Notes: generated from the letters alone by a model not told the origin. Shown: positions 42,952 through 51,999, counted from the first letter of the stretch. The stretch is 53,269 nt of DNA from Rhodocyclaceae bacterium (GCA_016721505.1 JADKHX010000020.1:1-53269), one strand, 5' to 3'. Made by a program: numbers and translations.

Positions 42952-44474
42952 TTTGCGCCGTAGGTCTGCCGCAGGATATTTTTCTGCACTTTGCCCATCG
43001 CATTGCGCGGCAATTCGGTGACGAAATGGACGCGTTTGGGAATCTTGAAGTTCGCCAACTGCGCTTTCAGCACTTCGACGATAGTGCTCTCTGAAACAGA
43101 TAGCGTGTCACCAGCACCAACTGGCGTTTTTCTAACCACGACAGCCGTCACCGCCTCACCAAAATCCGGATGCGGCAGACCAATCACTGCAGACTCGAGC
43201 ACACCCGGCATTGCATCGATCAATTCTTCGATTTCTTTCGGATACACATTCAGCCCGCCGGTAATCACTAGATCCTTCGAGCGGCCGATGATCGATATGT
43301 AGCCATCTTTGCTCATCCGACCCATGTCACCGGTTTTGAAGAAACCGTTCGCGGTGAATTCTTCTTTGGTTTTCTCCGGCATCTGCCAATAGCCGACAAA
43401 AACATTGTCGCCGCGCACCTGAATATTGCCGACGACGTCATGCTTGAGCAGCACAGCGTCGTCATCGACGATACGAACTTCTGTCCCCGGCAACGGCAAA
43501 CCCACCGTACCGCCACGACGCTCGCCGATATACGGGTTGGAGGTAAACATGCCGCCTTCGGTCATGCCGTAGCGCTCCAGAATGGTGTGGCCGCTACGTT
43601 GCTTGAATTCGTCAAAGGTTTCTTGCAACAGCGGCGCCGAACCTGAAATGAAAAGCCGCATTTGACTGCAGCATGCGCCACCGAATTCCGCGCTTTGCAA
43701 CAGCCGCACGTAGTAGGTCGGCACACCCATGAACACAGTCGATTCGGGGAGCAGTTTCAAGGCGCGCGCCGGATCAAATTTGGGCTCAAAAAACATCGCC
43801 GTGCCGTTCATCAAGACGCAATGACAAGCGACAAATAATCCATGCACATGGAAGATCGGCAGCATGTGTAGCAGCACATCATCCGGCCCGAAATGCCAGT
43901 AAGCGTGCAGGGTCTTGGCGTTCGCCGCGAGGTTGCCGTGGGTCAGCATAGCGCCCTTGGAACGCCCCGTAGTGCCTGAGGTGTAGAGAATCGCAGCGAG
44001 ATCATGGCGCTTGCGCTTCAGCGTCTCAAAGTCGTCAGAGTAAGGGGCTGCCGCATCTATCAACGAGCCCGTTCCTGAGTCGGTGAGTTCAAGCACATGC
44101 GCCACGCCAGCGGCCTTGGCAAGTTCATTGCCCAAGGCCAATGATTGTGTGCGACAAACGAACAAACCTGGCTTCGCATCGCCCAAAAAGTACTCGATTT
44201 CGTTGCGCTGATAAGCCGGGTTGAGGGGCAAGAAGACCATACCGGCGCGGATGGTCGCGAGATAAAGCACCAGCGCTTCGGGTGTTTTTTCGACTTGCGC
44301 AGCGACGCGATCGCCGCGCTGCAAACCCAGCGCCACCAATAGATTCGCCATGCGTGCTGACGCGCGATCGATGTCGCCATAGGTCCACACGCGACCATCG
44401 GCGAGGATCATGCAAGCGGCCGCTTTGTCTTTTGGAAATCGCGATGCGAACAGCGCGTAAAGGTTCTTGTTCAT
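42948..44474 (-). CDS. matB: malonyl-CoA synthetase MatB (AMP-forming)
   Basis: A 508-residue ANL-superfamily ligase. AAILYTSGTTGRSKGAMLTH is the P-loop motif, GMTEGGMFTSNPYIGERRGG and KTGDMGRMSKDGYISIIGRS (hinge) with LVITGGLNVYPKEIEELID follow; the last lysine lies in NAMGKVQKNIL. Together with a TRAP transporter next door, malonate is the likely acid. Near residue 465, RKTPVGAGDTLSVSES is in part the in-frame dispersed repeat. In relatives this loop is a shorter surface loop. It convergently overlaps tauE. Confidence 0.87.
   Translation of the reverse strand: MNKNLYALFASRFPKDKAAACMILADGRVWTYGDIDRASARMANLLVALGLQRGDRVAAQVEKTPEALVLYLATIRAGMVFLPLNPAYQRNEIEYFLGDAKPGLFVCRTQSLALGNELAKAAGVAHVLELTDSGTGSLIDAAAPYSDDFETLKRKRHDLAAILYTSGTTGRSKGAMLTHGNLAANAKTLHAYWHFGPDDVLLHMLPIFHVHGLFVACHCVLMNGTAMFFEPKFDPARALKLLPESTVFMGVPTYYVRLLQSAEFGGACCSQMRLFISGSAPLLQETFDEFKQRSGHTILERYGMTEGGMFTSNPYIGERRGGTVGLPLPGTEVRIVDDDAVLLKHDVVGNIQVRGDNVFVGYWQMPEKTKEEFTANGFFKTGDMGRMSKDGYISIIGRSKDLVITGGLNVYPKEIEELIDAMPGVLESAVIGLPHPDFGEAVTAVVVRKTPVGAGDTLSVSESTIVEVLKAQLANFKIPKRVHFVTELPRNAMGKVQKNILRQTYGAN
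43101..43125 (+). repeat. dispersed element, copy 11 (inside matB)
   Basis: TAGCGTGTCACCAGCACC then AACTGGC. Read in the matB sense as TPVGAGDTLS, in a surface loop of the small C-terminal domain before the last part of the enzyme. Confidence 0.8.
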
Positions 44475-44490
44475 CGTCTTTCCAGCGGTT

Positions 44491-45819
44491 TCATTTCACA
44501 TTATTTGGCAGCCACAGCGCGATTTCCGGCATCACCGACAGCAGGAAAATTGCCAACACCATCAGCCCGATAAACGGCAGCGTGCCCCAGATAATGTCGC
44601 GCAGTTTGATGTCCGGTGCAATTGAATTGATAACAAAAAGATTCAAGCCAACCGGCGGATGAATCAAACCCATTTCCATCAGGATGGTCATGATCACGCC
44701 GAACCAGATCAGGTCGATGCCATGTGCCTTCAGGGCCGGCAGGATGATCGGCGTCACCATCAGAATGATCGCCACCGGTGGCAGAAAGAATCCCAGCACC
44801 ACCAACAGAATATTGGTCGCAATAAAAAACCCCCATTTGCCCAGCGGCAGCGCGACCATCCACGTCGCCACTTCCTGGGTGATGTGTAGATAGCTCATCA
44901 CGTAGGTGTATAAAAAGCTCATCGCGATGATCATCATCACCATGGTTGATTCGCGCACCGTGCCGCCGAGGATGACTTTCATATCGGTCCAGCGCCAGCA
45001 ACCATAGATCACCATCACCATCAGCAGCGAAGCGAAAGCACCAATGCCGGCGACTTCCGAAGGCGTGGCCCAGCCGCCATACAGGGCGACCATGATGATG
45101 ACGATGATGGCGATGAACGGCGCCAGCCTTGGCAAGGTTTCCAACTTTTCGCGCCAGGTAAAAATCTCCTCGCGCAGAATCTCGGTGTTGTCTCCCTGCA
45201 GTCTTGCGCGTGCCTGCTCGCGGCGGAATTGAATCACCACCCAGACAATGAAAAGCGCGGTGAGCAGCAAGCCGGGGCCGACACCGGCCATGAACAATTT
45301 GCCGATTGATTGCTCGGTCACGACGCCATACAAAATCAGCGTCAGCGAAGGCGGAATCAAAATCCCCAGCGTACCGCCTGCCGCAATGATGCCCGCCGCC
45401 AAGGCAGACGAATAGCCGCGCTTGCGCATTTCGGGAATGCCCGATGAACCAATCGCCGAGCAAGTGGCCGGACTTGAGCCGCACATCGCTGCGAACACCG
45501 AACAGGCCAGCACATTCGCCACGCCCAGCCCACCGGGAATGCGCCCCATCCAGCGATTAAGTGAGGAATACAAATCGCCACCGGCGCGCGACTTTCCAAT
45601 CGCCGCACCCATCAGAACGAAAAGCGGAATAGTCAGCAGCACAAAATTGTCGAGTTCCGAATACAGCGTCTCGGCCACCAGCGAAACGGTTGCGGCGGGC
45701 ATGTAAAGCAGCATAAACACCAGCGCCACGCCACCTACCGCAAACGCAATCGGCATGCCGGAGAACAATGCGATGAAGGTCGCCGCACCAAACATCAACC
45801 CGATCTGCAAGGTGCTCAT
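44491..45819 (-). CDS. TRAP transporter large permease (DctM family)
   Basis: A 442-residue inner-membrane protein with about twelve helices, the large subunit of a tripartite ATP-independent periplasmic transporter. FGAATFIALFSGMPIAFAVG, GLGVANVLACSVFAAMCGSS, PATCSAIGSSGIPEMRKRGY (the DctM hallmark region) and GLIHPPVGLNLFVINSIAPD are visible. It moves small carboxylates with sodium gradients. The genes P-Q-M (dctP, dctQ, dctM) followed by matB suggest malonate uptake and activation in one unit. The start overlaps the DctQ stop by four bases. Confidence 0.9.
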   Translation of the reverse strand: MSTLQIGLMFGAATFIALFSGMPIAFAVGGVALVFMLLYMPAATVSLVAETLYSELDNFVLLTIPLFVLMGAAIGKSRAGGDLYSSLNRWMGRIPGGLGVANVLACSVFAAMCGSSPATCSAIGSSGIPEMRKRGYSSALAAGIIAAGGTLGILIPPSLTLILYGVVTEQSIGKLFMAGVGPGLLLTALFIVWVVIQFRREQARARLQGDNTEILREEIFTWREKLETLPRLAPFIAIIVIIMVALYGGWATPSEVAGIGAFASLLMVMVIYGCWRWTDMKVILGGTVRESTMVMMIIAMSFLYTYVMSYLHITQEVATWMVALPLGKWGFFIATNILLVVLGFFLPPVAIILMVTPIILPALKAHGIDLIWFGVIMTILMEMGLIHPPVGLNLFVINSIAPDIKLRDIIWGTLPFIGLMVLAIFLLSVMPEIALWLPNNVK

Positions 45820-46328
45820 TCTTCGTCCTCGCGATGCAGATGCAAATGATCATCACCAAGTTGCACCAGCATTTGCATCGCCAGCATGCTCATGCCGACG
45901 GCCATGCACAGGTATGGCGGCCACAGCTTCGGCCCCCAGGCGGTATTGCTCATCTTGCCATCGGTCCACGCTTCGTAAAAGAAATGCCACGCGTGCCACG
46001 CGATAAATATGCAGAACGCCATCGACAGAATATCGCCGAGCGTATTGCGCCAGCGATTCGCACGCTCTGACAGCAAGGTGTCGAGCACCTCAATGCCGAC
46101 ATGGCCGCGTGACGCTTGCGTGAACGCCGCGCTGAGGAAGGTCGCGGCGATCAACAGCATGATCGACATTTCGATTTCCCAGTCGGTCGGCCAGCCGAGC
46201 CAATACCGCACGACCACTTCAAACACCAGAATGCCGCTGCAAATCACGATCAACACGCCGGACAGATAGCCGGTCAGCGTGTTGATCGCCGTGATGGCGC
46301 GACTAAAACTTTTCCAAAACTTGCGCAC
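45816..46328 (-). CDS. TRAP transporter small permease (DctQ family)
   Basis: A 170-residue membrane protein with four helices, including TGYLSGVLIVICSGILVFEV, VVRYWLGWPTDWEIEMSIML (R-Y-x-x-x-x-x-x-W-x-x-E signature) and TFLSAAFTQASRGHVGIEVL. It is the small membrane subunit that pairs with DctM. The C-terminus is His/Asp-rich (DDHLHLHREDEE). It lies between DctP and DctM with a 4-base overlap on the latter. Confidence 0.88.
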   Translation of the reverse strand: MRKFWKSFSRAITAINTLTGYLSGVLIVICSGILVFEVVVRYWLGWPTDWEIEMSIMLLIAATFLSAAFTQASRGHVGIEVLDTLLSERANRWRNTLGDILSMAFCIFIAWHAWHFFYEAWTDGKMSNTAWGPKLWPPYLCMAVGMSMLAMQMLVQLGDDHLHLHREDEE

Positions 46329-46332
46329 CGGC

Positions 46333-47355
46333 TTACTTCACCGACAACGCCATTTCGAACAGCTGTTTGCCGTTTTTGACCTTCTCTTCGAAGTCCACCC
46401 AGGCCGAGCCCTTGGCTGCTTCGCGCCATTTATCAAACGCGGCCTTGTCCATATCCGAAACTTTCAGCCCGGCCTTGGTAAATACCTCGACCACTTTCTG
46501 GTCATCGGCCATCGCTGCCTCCATGCCGAATTTCTCCAGTGATGCGCCAACTTCCATCACGATTTTCTGTTGTGCCGGAGTCATCTTGTCGAAAATCTGT
46601 TTGGACATTAACAGCGGCTCAAACATGTACCAGAACGCATACTTGCGCCCGGTCGTCAGGAAGTTAGATGTCTCGTGCAGACGGAAGCTGATCAGCGAGG
46701 TGCTCGACGTAATCGCGGCATCCAGCACGCCGGATTGCATCGCGCTGTAAATCTCGTTCGACGCCACATTGGTCACCGCGCCACCCGCCGCCTTGATCAT
46801 CATGTCCATCTCGCGGCTGCCACCACGCACCTTCATACCTTTGGAATCATCCGGCGCGATCACCGGTTTGCCTTTGGAAGCGATTCCACCGGCCTGCCAA
46901 ACCCAGGTAATGATCTTGACGTTGCGTTCATCAAGCAAGCGCGTCAGCTCTTTGCCGATCGGCGCATCTTTCCAGCGCAAGCCCTGCTCGTAACTGGTGA
47001 TTACGGCTGGCATCAGCGTCAAGTTTGCTTCGGGAAATTCACCACCGGCATAGGCCAGCGGATACAGAGACATATCCAGCGCGCCGGTCGACAGCGCCTT
47101 GTACTGAGGCACCGCTTTCATCAAGGAAGCTGCTGGATAGATTTCAAACTTCAGGGAACCGTTGGTGCGCTTCTCGACTTCAGCGGCGAACTTGCGCACT
47201 AGTCGATCGCGAAAATCCCCCTCGTCGATGGTGCCGCCGGGGAATTGATGTGAAATTTTGATGGTCTGGGTTTGTGCAAGAACAGCGTTGCTGGCGAATC
47301 CAAGAACCAGAGTGCCAAACAGCGCGAGTGCGCCTTTCAAGTAAGTGCGTCGCAT
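46333..47355 (-). CDS. TRAP transporter substrate-binding protein (DctP family)
   Basis: A 340-residue periplasmic binding protein with a signal peptide (LFGTLVLGFASNAVLAQ at residues 12-28). IKISHQFPGGTIDEGDFRDR, RTNGSLKFEIYPAASLMKA, WQAGGIASKGKPVIAPDDSK, MKVRGGSREMDMMIKAAGGA and VLDAAITSSTSLISFRLHET fit DctP proteins; the arginine in KVRGGSRE is typical for carboxylate binding. The gene is the first of the P-Q-M-matB series. Malonate is the likely ligand because matB closes the operon; C4-dicarboxylates remain possible. Confidence 0.88.
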   Translation of the reverse strand: MRRTYLKGALALFGTLVLGFASNAVLAQTQTIKISHQFPGGTIDEGDFRDRLVRKFAAEVEKRTNGSLKFEIYPAASLMKAVPQYKALSTGALDMSLYPLAYAGGEFPEANLTLMPAVITSYEQGLRWKDAPIGKELTRLLDERNVKIITWVWQAGGIASKGKPVIAPDDSKGMKVRGGSREMDMMIKAAGGAVTNVASNEIYSAMQSGVLDAAITSSTSLISFRLHETSNFLTTGRKYAFWYMFEPLLMSKQIFDKMTPAQQKIVMEVGASLEKFGMEAAMADDQKVVEVFTKAGLKVSDMDKAAFDKWREAAKGSAWVDFEEKVKNGKQLFEMALSVK

Positions 47356-47505
47356 GATGAATCTCCTCGTTTAGTTTTTATGGCTTGCTTCGTCGGCGAT
47401 TGTCGGCCTCCGGCGTATGTGCAAGATACCGCAGCCATTGCAAGCGTCAAGCCGTAATGCAATAACAAATCAAAAGTCACAATCGAAAACGCTGCGAATG
47501 GTCAA

Positions 47506-47570
47506 GTAGGTCGGAATTTATTCCGACGTTTTTTGCATCAGCCGCTGTGTCGGAATAAATTCCGACCTAC
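47506..47570. repeat. inverted pair of GTAGGTCGGAAT repeats
   Basis: A 22-bp perfect inverted repeat (47506-47527, 47549-47570) around a 21-base spacer, same unit as at 40718-40792 but with TT for TC in the middle (GTCGGAATTTATTCCGAC). It lies before dctP and 24 bases from a dispersed-element copy at 47594, repeating the arrangement at 40.7 kb. Confidence 0.9.
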
Positions 47571-47593
47571 AAATGCGTGACGATCATTCTGTT

Positions 47594-47622
47594 ACCAGTT
47601 GGTGCTGACGAGACGCTGTTAG
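47594..47622 (-). repeat. dispersed element, copy 12
   Basis: ACCAGTTGGTGCTGACGAGA then CGCTGTTAG on the plus strand. It lies 3 bases beyond the stop of the HAD gene (which ends at 47626 on the minus strand) and next to the inverted pair at 47506-47570. Confidence 0.8.
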
Positions 47623-47625
47623 ATC

Positions 47626-48288
47626 CTACAAAATCGGCATCAATTGCGAAAAATCATCCAGCGCCGGATAGTCGCCAGTGCTTTTTTCACGCCGTGTGGT
47701 ATCCGGCTTTTTTACCGCCACCAAATGGGCGATGCCATATAGCCGGGCCGAGTCGAGCACGGGTAAGGCGTCATCCACCAACAGCGTGCGCGCCGGGTCG
47801 AAGGGTTCAATGGCTTGCAGACGTTGCCAAAACGCCTGTTCTTCTTTCGCCGCACCGAGTGCATGCGAGCTAACGATATTGTCGAAATGCGGCGTCAGCC
47901 CCGTGCGCGCCATTTTCAGCGTCACGCTTTTGTGATGTGCGTTGGTCGCCAGCACAATGCGCCGCCCGCTGGTCCGCACGGCCGCCAGAAAATCCACCAC
48001 GTGTGGATGCACGGCAATCAGGTGCGCGACCTCTTCCTTCAACTGCATGATGTCGACTTCCAGTTCCGTCTGCCAAAAATCCACCGAATACCAATCCAGC
48101 GTTCCGGCACGGGAATGAAACTTGGCGATCAATTCCTCACGCACGGCTTCCGGCGTGGTCCCGCGCGCAGCGGCGTACTGGCGCGGCAAATGGGTCTGCC
48201 AAAAATGATTGTCAAAGTTCAGATCCAACAAGGTACCGTCCATGTCGAGCAGCACGGTGTCGATCAAATTCCAATTAACCAGCGCCAT
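47626..48288 (-). CDS. yrfG: HAD-family GMP/IMP nucleotidase (YrfG-like)
   Basis: A 220-residue haloacid-dehalogenase-fold phosphatase. DTVLLDMDGTLLDLNFDNHF is motif I (catalytic Asp D-M-D-G-T), RIVLATNAHHKSVTLKMART motif II (T-N), and TLLVDDALPVLDSARLYGIA motif IV. FWQTHLPRQYAAARGTTPEA and the cap domain correspond to the YrfG/GMP-IMP nucleotidase group. Length matches. No partner genes; the enoyl-CoA hydratase gene ends 9 bases upstream. Confidence 0.83.
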   Translation of the reverse strand: MALVNWNLIDTVLLDMDGTLLDLNFDNHFWQTHLPRQYAAARGTTPEAVREELIAKFHSRAGTLDWYSVDFWQTELEVDIMQLKEEVAHLIAVHPHVVDFLAAVRTSGRRIVLATNAHHKSVTLKMARTGLTPHFDNIVSSHALGAAKEEQAFWQRLQAIEPFDPARTLLVDDALPVLDSARLYGIAHLVAVKKPDTTRREKSTGDYPALDDFSQLMPIL

Positions 48289-48297
48289 GGCTTTGCC

Positions 48298-49092
48298 CTA
48301 TTTGCCAGTAAATTTCGGCGCACGCTTTTCAGAAAACGCCGCCAGCCCTTCGGCGTAATCCGCGCTGGCCAAAAACGCAAACGAGTCGCGCTTTTCTTGT
48401 TCGCTCAACGGCTCGCCAGTGAGTAGCCGCGCTATCCATTGCTTGTGCCAACGCGCCACCAGCGGCGCGCCGGCCGCAATGCGCCGCGCCGTTGCGGTAG
48501 CTTCTTCGATCACCGCCGCATCCGCCACCACGCGACTGAGCAATCCCTTGGCATAGGCTTCGGGCGCACCAAACAAACGTCCTTCGAGCAAGATCTCCTT
48601 CACTACCGCCGGCCCGGCCAATTGCAACAAGCCATTCATCTCGCCCGGATACATCGAGAAGCCCAGCTTCAAAATCGGCGCCCCGAACTTCGCGCTGGTC
48701 CCCGCGATGCGCAGATCGCAGGCACAGGCAATTTCCAAACCGCCGCCGACGCACGGCCCCTGAATCGCTGCGACGGTCGGCAGCGGGCATTGCTCGATTG
48801 CGGTCAACGCCTCGCCCACCGCCTCGTGGTACCCCAGCGCCAAATCCACCGTCGCGCGCGCGGTGCGGAATTCCTCGATATCGCCACCCGCCGCAAACGC
48901 TTCACCTTCGCCGCGAATGATGATGCAGCGCAAGTCAGTGCGCGCCGATAGCTCGTCCATCACGCGTTTGAGCTGGCGCCACATATCGCCATTGATCGCG
49001 TTGAGCTTGTCGGGATTGAACAAAGTCAGCGTGGCAATCGGGCCATCGTCTGAACAAAGAATTCTTGGAGTCATATCTGCTGCGGTGTTCAT
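48298..49092 (-). CDS. enoyl-CoA hydratase/isomerase family protein
   Basis: A crotonase-fold enzyme of about 264 residues. ATLTLFNPDKLNAINGDMWR (NPxxxNAxxxxM), RCIIIRGEGEAFAAGGDIEE (G-x-F-x-A-G-G-D-I, oxyanion loop), TVAAIQGPCVGGGLEIACAC (G-x-x-x-G-G-G-x-E) and FGAPILKLGFSMYPGEMNGL are clear. The two catalytic glutamates are partly changed (PGEMNG), so activity may differ from classic hydratase. The frame starts at 49113; 49092 (MNTAAD) gives no overlap with the MFS gene. Probably part of the MFS-hydratase-nucleotidase series on the same strand. Confidence 0.85.
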   Translation of the reverse strand: MNTAADMTPRILCSDDGPIATLTLFNPDKLNAINGDMWRQLKRVMDELSARTDLRCIIIRGEGEAFAAGGDIEEFRTARATVDLALGYHEAVGEALTAIEQCPLPTVAAIQGPCVGGGLEIACACDLRIAGTSAKFGAPILKLGFSMYPGEMNGLLQLAGPAVVKEILLEGRLFGAPEAYAKGLLSRVVADAAVIEEATATARRIAAGAPLVARWHKQWIARLLTGEPLSEQEKRDSFAFLASADYAEGLAAFSEKRAPKFTGK

Positions 49093-49094
49093 CG

Positions 49095-50399
49095 TCATGT
49101 CATTTGTTTGCAAAAACTCTCGCGCCCGAAAAAAATCAATCCTGAAGCAAACACCACCGCCAAAAAGATGAGGGTGAATCCGGCCTGATACGCGGCGGCG
49201 TCGAACACCTTAACACCACCCACCAAACCGCCCTGCCAGCGCTGATCAAGCATCCAACCTACTGCCGGCTGCAACATCATGCCGCCCATCAATGGCCCCA
49301 TGTTAACCACTCCCGACGCCGTGCCAACCAATCGCGGCGGCACCGACTCGCGCGCCCAGGCAAAACCGATGGTGATATTGCCCAAGGCAAAGCCCGTGGG
49401 GATCAACAGTGTCACCAATAACCACAGCGGCAGGGGCAAGAAAAAGATCGCCGCCCAGCCCATCAGCGCGACGCCGGAGGCCATCAAATACAAGCGTTTG
49501 CGCCGCCCCTGACGTTGCGACCACGCGCCCAAGGTCGGCCCGCCCGCCGCCCATGCCACCAGCAGCGTCGAGGTAATCGCCGCTGCGCTCAGGGCATCCA
49601 GCCCATGCACCTGACGCAAATACGGCACGCCCCACAGCCCGGCAAACGTCAGCACCGCGCCGGAGAAACCAATCGGCACCAGCGTAATCACCCAGATATT
49701 GCGGTACGACAGCACCTGCATCAACCCGCGCCAAATCGAAGTTGGTTCAGCCGCTGCTTGCGTTGAAGCGTGGTCATGCGACGCATCATGGAAATAGGAG
49801 GCATAGCCGCGCTCCACAGGATCGTCGCGCACCCACAGCCAGATCGCCAGCGCCAGCAGCGCCGTCAGCGCGGCCGTCACCCCCATCACGCCGCGCCAGC
49901 CAAACGCCTCTACCAGATAGCGCAAGGGCACCCCCGCCACCACCCCGCCGCTAACGCCCGTCAGCAGCGCCATGCCCGCCGCCAGCGCATAGTGCTGCGG
50001 CGAAAACCAGTGATTGGCCAGCTTCAACATTGACACAAACGCCACCGCCACCGAAGCGCCAATCAACAGCCGTCCCGCATTCGCCCAAAAAATATCCGGC
50101 GCCAGCGCAAACACCGCCGACCCAATCGCCGCCACCGCCGCACCCGCCGTCAGCAAACGCCGCGGCCCCCAGCGGTCGGCAATCACTCCAGTCGGAATCT
50201 GCATCGCGACATAAGAATAAAAATAAAACGCCGACAAATTTCCCAGCGCCGCCCCGCCGATAGCGAAATCCCGCATCAACTGATCCGTAATCACCGCCGG
50301 TGCAACGCGTTGGTAAAAGCCGATCAAGTACAGCATCGCGCCGAGACCCCAGATGGTCCAGGCTAGTGAGGGTGGCGGATGGGGTTTGGCGCTGGTCAT
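49095..50399 (-). CDS. major facilitator superfamily transporter
   Basis: A 434-residue protein with twelve helices. TIWGLGAMLYLIGFYQRVAP, YFYSYVAMQIPTGVIADRWG (G-x-x-x-D-R-W-G-x-R-R loop), LTGVSGGVVAGVPLRYLVEA, and a second half with GLWGVPYLRQVHGLDALSAA and ATLLVAWAAGGPTLGAWSQR-like loop. The pattern is near the ACS/NarK-like organic anion families. The start at 50399 is preferred over 50441. Substrate is unknown. It lies on the same strand as the downstream hydratase gene. Confidence 0.88.
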   Translation of the reverse strand: MTSAKPHPPPSLAWTIWGLGAMLYLIGFYQRVAPAVITDQLMRDFAIGGAALGNLSAFYFYSYVAMQIPTGVIADRWGPRRLLTAGAAVAAIGSAVFALAPDIFWANAGRLLIGASVAVAFVSMLKLANHWFSPQHYALAAGMALLTGVSGGVVAGVPLRYLVEAFGWRGVMGVTAALTALLALAIWLWVRDDPVERGYASYFHDASHDHASTQAAAEPTSIWRGLMQVLSYRNIWVITLVPIGFSGAVLTFAGLWGVPYLRQVHGLDALSAAAITSTLLVAWAAGGPTLGAWSQRQGRRKRLYLMASGVALMGWAAIFFLPLPLWLLVTLLIPTGFALGNITIGFAWARESVPPRLVGTASGVVNMGPLMGGMMLQPAVGWMLDQRWQGGLVGGVKVFDAAAYQAGFTLIFLAVVFASGLIFFGRESFCKQMT

Positions 50400-50670
50400 T
50401 CGGGGGAGTATGGTTTCTGAAGTTAGCGCATAAGATGACAACTAAGCAATATCTCGAACGGGTTCTAGTTTGAAACATTCGACGAAGACTTAGCGATTGC
50501 TCCTAGCTGGACGGAAATTACGTCTGGACTGTTGTTGACTGCGTTAATTTCCATTTCCGCGTTCCGTACTCGCTGTCGTCACTGACACCAATCGGCTTGC
50601 GGCGACCAACGGCGTGTAACCAGCACCAACTGGCGCGTTATGGCAGACCGACAGGGTTCGCAACGATAGC
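50400..50670. other. intergenic region before the MFS gene
   Basis: No gene is visible in these 271 bases. They contain the dispersed element copy at 50608-50640 and presumably the promoter of the MFS gene. I see no clear -10/-35 pair. Confidence 0.5.
50608..50640 (+). repeat. dispersed element, copy 13
   Basis: AACGGCGTGTAACCAGCACC then AACTGGCGCGTTA. The right side GCGCGTTA extends the palindrome toward AACGGCGT. It lies 31 bases after the end of the methyltransferase gene (50671 on the minus strand). Confidence 0.85.
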
Positions 50671-51999
50671 TTATTCCGCTATCGCGAGCTCACGTGGCTT
50701 CGGCTTCACGACAGCCGATTTGGCTAATTTGGCATTTGCTCGTTGCTTGCCTTTTAGCGCTTCAGGCTCCAATGCGTTGAGCACTCGCACCAATGATCGT
50801 CCCACCGCGTGTGCCAAATTCACTGGCACGGCGTTGCCGAGCTGTTTGTACTGCGAGGAAATCGGCCCGACAAATTCCCAGTCGTCTGGGAAGGTTTGGA
50901 TGCGCGCATATTCGCGCACGGTGAGTGGGCGTGTTTCATCGGGGTGGCAGCGTTCCGTTTGTTTCTGTGCAGGTGCGCAGGTAAGCGTGAGGCTGGGTTC
51001 GTCCCACGCCAAACGGCGCGCCATACCGGTTTTTCCACCGCCGAGAAAAAAGCTTTTCATCATATATTCGCGCTGCAATTTCTCGGGCAAATCGCGCCAA
51101 TAACCGCCTGGCGGAACCTGCGCCAGCACTTTGGCTTTTTTCGGCGGATATTTTTACCCATTGAGTCGGGGACATTGCAGGGAAATAATTCTCCTGCTTT
51201 CAGCGCGTCATTCATCGTCATGATGCGCTCAAACGGCGATGGCCAATTAAATGTGGCAGCATTTGCTAGGTCATTGCGAATGCCGACCAAAAACAATCGT
51301 TCGCGCTTTTGAGGTACGCGATAAAACATTGCTTTGAGTATAACGCGGCTCGACCAAGGTGTAGCCAAGTTCTTTAATCACATCGCGAATCGCGTGGAGC
51401 GTTGCGCCGCCGTCGTGATTAAGCAAACCGCGCACATTTTCGGCCAGTAAAACTCTTGGATTGCTTTCTTTGACGGCGCGGGCAAATTCAAAAAACAAGG
51501 TACCGCGCGTGTCCTCAAACCCCAAACTCTTTCCGGCGTAAGAAAACGACTGACACGGAAATCCGCCTGATAAGACATCAATTTTGTTGTGATACGCCGT
51601 GAAATCTAACTTGGAAATATCGCCATGAACAACGTTCCAATGCGGGCGATTTTTGCGCAGCGTGTTGCAGGCGTGCTTGTCAATTTCGTTCAACATCACC
51701 GACTCAAAACCAGCCTTTTCCATGCCTATTGCCAAGCCACCCGCACCCGCAAAAAGCTCGACTAAGCGAAATGGTCGTGCAGGTTTCGTCGTTGATTCTG
51801 CTTCCCAACTGTTGCTAAACAGTTGTTGCGCTTGATCGAAAATTTCCAATTGTGACTTGTGATAAACACGGTAGTTGCTTCTGTCGTCGCGATCAGCGAC
51901 AAGCGTGCCGTTGTCATCCCAGCGACGCAGTGTTTCTTTTGAAATACCCAAGATATCGGCGACTTGTGAAATTGAAAAATATTCCGCACGATCTTCCAT
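50671..51999 (-). CDS. DNA (cytosine-5) methyltransferase with MerR-like HTH, frameshifted
   Basis: A type II C5-methyltransferase broken by two frame changes. The N-terminus has a MerR-type HTH (FSISQVADILGISKETLRRW). Then come motif I VELFAGAGGLAIGMEKAGF, motif IV GGFPCQSFSYAGKS with catalytic Cys, motif VI LLAENVRGLLNH, and VIII QKRERLFLVGIRN in the second frame. After 51151-51155 (five T) the third part gives DLPEKLQREYMMKSFFLGGG, TRPLTVREYARIQTFPDDW and QLGNAVPVNLAHAVG (IX/X). The first change is at 51338-51344, where one base too many separates LVEPR and LKAMFYRV. The second is one base too few at the A-run. The total without errors is about 442 residues. The start at 51999 follows AAGGA. 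Confidence 0.85.

Noticed and set aside
44501..45484. Minus-strand alternative frame of 327 codons in dctM
   Set aside because: It has the same strand but a different frame and reads as a typical frame-shadow (many His, Arg, Asp); DctM helices are in the other frame.
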